NCBI GenBank assembly: GCA_031581485.1
Contig: JAVLBA010000053.1
Location: 1 to 16,862, forward strand
From: BM506 sp031581485
GTDB lineage: Bacteria; Desulfobacterota; Desulfobulbia; Desulfobulbales; SURF-16
Direction of reading: 5' to 3'
DNA: 16,862 nt
Position numbers and translations under genes: made by a program. Shown here in pieces: positions 14,297 to 16,862 of this stretch. How positions within the stretch are numbered: position 1 is the first letter of the stretch; every line of letters begins with the position of its first letter. Below the pieces are notes generated by a model that worked only from the letters and a program-made list of their open reading frames with translations, did no database searches and was not told the origin of the DNA.

Positions 14297-15826
14297 ATGA
14301 AAAATCAGCGCGCGACACTGTTTTGCAAAATGCTGATGCTGCTGGTCGTCTCCGGCCTGCTCTTCAGCGTCGGGGCGGCGGCCGCGGAGGTGGATCGGCA
14401 GACCCTTCAGCTTAAGCTGGGCGGTTCGGACATCATAAAGACCATTGCCCCGTTTAAGCGGGTCACCATCGCCAATCCCGGCATTGCCGACGTGGTCGTC
14501 CTGTCGCCCAGTGAAATGTACGTCTACGGCAAGAAAGTCGGTTTTACCAGCATGATCCTCTGGGAGGAGGGTAAGGAGAAAACCGTGCTGGATGTGGTCA
14601 TCGCCCTGGACATCACCGCCCTCAAGGAGCAGCTCTATGAACTCTACCCGAACGAAGACGTCCAGGTCTATGCCTCTGAAACGGGGGTGGTTCTGAGCGG
14701 CACGGTGTCGGGGCCGGAAGTGGTTGAACAGGTCTTGCGGCTGACCAGGACTTTCCTGCCGGTGGAGGCCAAGGGTCAGGGCGATACCGGCGGCAGCGGC
14801 CGGTCCGGAGCGGGGATTACCAACCTCCTGAATGTCGGCAATCTGCAGCAGGTCATGCTGGAAGTGACCTTCGCCGAGGTTTCCCGTGATTCGGGCCGCG
14901 ATCTCCAGGTCGGCATGGGCCTCAACAACATGAACGGCGACCTGGGCAGCGATTTCACCAAAGGGTCGGCCGGAATCGGCAACCTGGGCGTCGACAACTT
15001 CGGCAATCTGGCCGCCCAGGCCGCCCAGTCGCTGCTCTTTAATTTTGCCGGCAATGCCGCTAACATTTTTGTCGAGATCGACCGTTTCACCGCAGCTCTG
15101 CAATTCCTGGAGTCGGAGGGTCTGGCCCGCACCCTGGCCGAACCCCGGCTGGTCACCCAGTCCGGTCAGGAGGCCAGCTTTCTGGCCGGCGGTGAATATC
15201 CTATCCCCGTAGTACAATCGGGAGGGGTCGACAACAATAACGTGGTCACCATCGAATTCAAGGAATTCGGCGTAGGGCTCGCCTTTACGCCGGTAGTTAT
15301 GAGTAATGGCAAAATCAGCCTGCAGGTCAGTCCGTCGGTCAGCACCATTACCGACACGGCATCCACATCCGGAGGAACCGTGCCTATCCTGACCACTCGT
15401 AAATTAAATACCAATGTCCAGCTTCAGGATGGCCAGACCCTGGCCCTGGCCGGCCTCCTCCAGGACAACATGCGGGATGTGGTTCGCAAGGTGCCTCTTC
15501 TCGGCGACATCCCCATCCTGGGGGCCCTGTTTCGCAGCACCAGTTATATCCAGGATAAAACGGACCTGCTGATCGCCGTCACCCCCCATCTGGTCAAGCC
15601 GGGTCCGGAAGGGTCGATCACTTTCCCAGGTGAAAATATCCAGATCCCCAATCGCTATGAATTTTATCTGGAGGGCAGGCTTGAAGGCCGGCGGTCGGAT
15701 GACGATGAGCCCAACATCAAATCTCATAAATTTTCCGAAATGCCGGCCGAGTCAGGCGAAACAGGCGGCATGGAAGGAAAATTCGGTTATCAGCCTGTAA
15801 AGGCCGACTCTACGAAGGGAGAATGA
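14297..15826 (+). CDS. cpaC: Tad pilus secretin CpaC/RcpA
   Basis: Outer-membrane secretin through which the Flp pilus passes, 509 aa. Signal peptide at residues 1-30 (LLVVSGLLFSVGAAAA). The N-terminal pilus/secretion domain (about 34-105) includes KRVTIANPGIADVVVLSPSE; a BON-like domain lies at about 106-155 (VVLSGTVSGPEVVEQVLRL). The secretin domain (about 185-435) includes VMLEVTFAEVSRD, GGEYPIPV (298-305) and the signature VPLLGDIPILGALFRS (399-414). A hydrophilic tail of about 75 residues follows. AAGAGGAG precedes the ATG. The stop codon region provides AATGATCATG, so the downstream lipoprotein is translationally coupled. Confidence 0.95.
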   Translation: MKNQRATLFCKMLMLLVVSGLLFSVGAAAAEVDRQTLQLKLGGSDIIKTIAPFKRVTIANPGIADVVVLSPSEMYVYGKKVGFTSMILWEEGKEKTVLDVVIALDITALKEQLYELYPNEDVQVYASETGVVLSGTVSGPEVVEQVLRLTRTFLPVEAKGQGDTGGSGRSGAGITNLLNVGNLQQVMLEVTFAEVSRDSGRDLQVGMGLNNMNGDLGSDFTKGSAGIGNLGVDNFGNLAAQAAQSLLFNFAGNAANIFVEIDRFTAALQFLESEGLARTLAEPRLVTQSGQEASFLAGGEYPIPVVQSGGVDNNNVVTIEFKEFGVGLAFTPVVMSNGKISLQVSPSVSTITDTASTSGGTVPILTTRKLNTNVQLQDGQTLALAGLLQDNMRDVVRKVPLLGDIPILGALFRSTSYIQDKTDLLIAVTPHLVKPGPEGSITFPGENIQIPNRYEFYLEGRLEGRRSDDDEPNIKSHKFSEMPAESGETGGMEGKFGYQPVKADSTKGE

Positions 15827-15828
15827 TC

Positions 15829-16089
15829 ATGATAAAAAGGTATATAATTCCGGTGGCACTCCTGATGTTGGCCGGTTGCAGCGGCGCGCCCCATGTGGAT
15901 GATGAATTCGGCATGGCCAGCCGCCAGGCCTTTGAAACGCAGATCGCCCACAAGGACTATCGTTATGCCGTCAAGATCCCCGAAGGCATGACCGGCCTGG
16001 TGGCCGAGGAAATCATGGAAGTTTATACGGATGATTTCGGCAAGGCGCCAGAGGAAGTGGAAATCTTCCAGCTGGGAATTGAGCAGTAA
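15829..16089 (+). CDS. Small lipoprotein of the Tad locus, unrecognised
   Basis: 86-aa lipoprotein. The signal MIKRYIIPVALLMLAGC has a perfect lipobox LAGC, lipidated Cys17, then Ser at +2, which fits outer-membrane sorting. The mature part is acidic and short (about 70 aa), with YRYAVKIPEGMTGLVAEEIMEVY as the most ordered-looking stretch and no cysteines beyond Cys17. ATG at 15829 is preferred over ATG at 15823: GGGAG lies 7 nt before the former but only 1 nt before the latter. The position right after the secretin suggests a pilotin-like or CpaD-like partner, but it is far shorter than CpaD and I cannot assign it. Confidence 0.8.
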   Translation: MIKRYIIPVALLMLAGCSGAPHVDDEFGMASRQAFETQIAHKDYRYAVKIPEGMTGLVAEEIMEVYTDDFGKAPEEVEIFQLGIEQ

Positions 16090-16117
16090 GAGGAAAAGAC
16101 CTGTTCGGAGTTAATTT

Positions 16118-16195
16118 AACCGGGCACCTTGATGCGCACAAAAAAATCAAGATATTGCGAGCGCGGCGAAGCAATCCGGAAATATGTACCCGGTT
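16118..16195 (+). promoter_or_regulatory. Possible three-way-junction RNA element before tadG
   Basis: The 149-bp gap 16090-16238 has no gene. Outer arms AACCGGG (16118-16124) and CCCGGTT (16189-16195) enclose two hairpins: CTTGAT/ATCAAG (16128-16133 and 16146-16151, 12-nt loop) and ATTGC/GCAAT (16154-16158 and 16171-16175). Nested this way they would make a three-way junction. Stems are short (5-7 bp), and I do not recognise a known riboswitch. It could equally be chance pairing. Confidence 0.25.
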
Positions 16196-16238
16196 GACCG
16201 GGAGCCGGAAGCCGCAACAGATACAGAGGCGACATCGG

Positions 16239-16862
16239 ATGAAGACGATAACCAGCGGCAGTGAACGAGGAGCGGTTGTCCCCTTGGTGGCAATCCTGAT
16301 GGGGGTTTTTATCTTGTGCATCGCCCTGGTTGTCGATCTGGGTCATCTCCACAACGTCAAGGTGCAACTGCAGAGGGCCGTCGATGCGGCGGCCCTGGCC
16401 GGAGCCCAGCAGCTTGACGGCAGCGACGGCCAGGATAACAGGGCCGAAGCCGTGGCCAGGGCCACGGCAGATGCCAACAGGATCGACAGCGAATCGGGAT
16501 GGGTGGACAACCCCGATGATGTAGTATTCAGCTCTGTTATGGGCCGCTGGGATACTGAGATTACCGGGGCCTCTCCAGTCGAGCGGTTCGACAGCGGAGT
16601 TGCGGCAGATACGGGCAACGCGATCAAGGTAACCGCCACCAAGAGGGTGGACAATATCTTCTTCTTTCTGACCGAGAACAGCACCGTGAGCGCCGATGCC
16701 ATCGCGGTGAGTACTTTTGAAGAACAGACCATCCCCATTGCTCTGGTCAGTTGCGTACCTACAGGCGGGGATTCGATCCAGATAAAAAGCCCCGGTCTTT
16801 CGGTATGTGACATTACAACCTATCGTTTCCATTCCGACAGTGAGGATACGGCGGCATGGACC
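16239..16862 (+). CDS. tadG: TadG-like pilus-associated protein (3'-partial, runs off right edge)
   Basis: 208 residues visible. The N-terminus SERGAVVPLVAILMGVFILC continues as IALVVDLGHLHNVKVQLQRA and VDAAALAGAQQL, which is the TadG N-terminal membrane-anchor pattern: one helix at about residues 11-33, then an Asp-rich amphipathic segment. Next comes a periplasmic/extracytoplasmic region with KVTATKRVDNIFFFLTENSTVSADAIAVS, common in this family. Two cysteines appear late in the visible part (VSCVPTG and SVCDITTY). ATG at 16239 follows AGAGG by about 9 nt. Full-length TadG-type proteins are usually several hundred residues and may carry a VWA-like domain; that part is outside the window. Confidence 0.85.
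   Translation, partial: MKTITSGSERGAVVPLVAILMGVFILCIALVVDLGHLHNVKVQLQRAVDAAALAGAQQLDGSDGQDNRAEAVARATADANRIDSESGWVDNPDDVVFSSVMGRWDTEITGASPVERFDSGVAADTGNAIKVTATKRVDNIFFFLTENSTVSADAIAVSTFEEQTIPIALVSCVPTGGDSIQIKSPGLSVCDITTYRFHSDSEDTAAWT

Noticed and set aside
16116..16832. 238-codon minus-strand open frame
   Set aside because: Antisense to the TadG-like protein, whose N-terminal anchor motif is clear, and no minus-strand promoter or ribosome site was seen.

Overview
The window looks like chromosomal DNA from a GC-rich, Gram-negative, diderm bacterium. The evidence is an outer-membrane efflux lipoprotein, a periplasmic adaptor, a CpaC-type secretin and lipoproteins with clean lipoboxes. Gene content and codon style are compatible with a Desulfobacterota (delta-proteobacterial) lineage, but that placement is my inference; there is no rRNA or other marker gene here. 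I see no tRNA, CRISPR array, insertion sequence or phage gene.

Layout. (1) 1-5564, minus strand: a tripartite RND efflux operon transcribed in the order outer-membrane factor, membrane-fusion protein, RND pump. The last two genes overlap by ATGA, and the pump runs off the left edge. (2) 5804-6223, plus strand: a small secreted cysteine-rich protein that I do not recognise. It is built of three C-x9-C aromatic/acidic repeats and has a good promoter of its own in the divergent intergenic region. (3) 10457-6235, minus strand: a compact three-gene operon. It encodes a phospholipase D-like protein fused to a DedA-like VTT membrane domain, a tandem-HD protein whose second domain is a canonical HD-GYP, and an endonuclease/exonuclease/phosphatase (EEP) fold protein. 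It is preceded by a leader of about 200 nt with two competing long-range pairings. (4) 10985-16862, plus strand: a Tad/Flp type IVb pilus operon. Its order is two Flp pilins in a tandem duplication, the CpaA prepilin peptidase, two TadE-like pseudopilins, CpaB, the CpaC secretin, a small lipoprotein and a TadG-like protein cut by the right edge. The ATPases (CpaE/CpaF) and platform proteins (TadB/TadC) are not in the window and would be expected further right.

How the parts work. The efflux operon would export small molecules across both membranes. The Tad genes would process (CpaA), polymerise and export (CpaC, CpaB, lipoprotein) Flp pilin for surface attachment, with TadE/TadG minor subunits. 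The PLD-VTT/HD-GYP/EEP operon joins lipid headgroup chemistry, lipid movement and probable cyclic-di-GMP turnover, and is divergent from the pilus operon. A regulatory link between surface attachment and this operon is possible but unproven.

The observations most worth a second look are the structured leader upstream of the PLD-VTT operon, the triple-repeat cysteine-rich secreted protein, the duplicated pilin unit with its nearly unchanged 42-nt upstream block, the relic duplication at the end of the second pilin gene, and a possible three-way-junction RNA element just before tadG.
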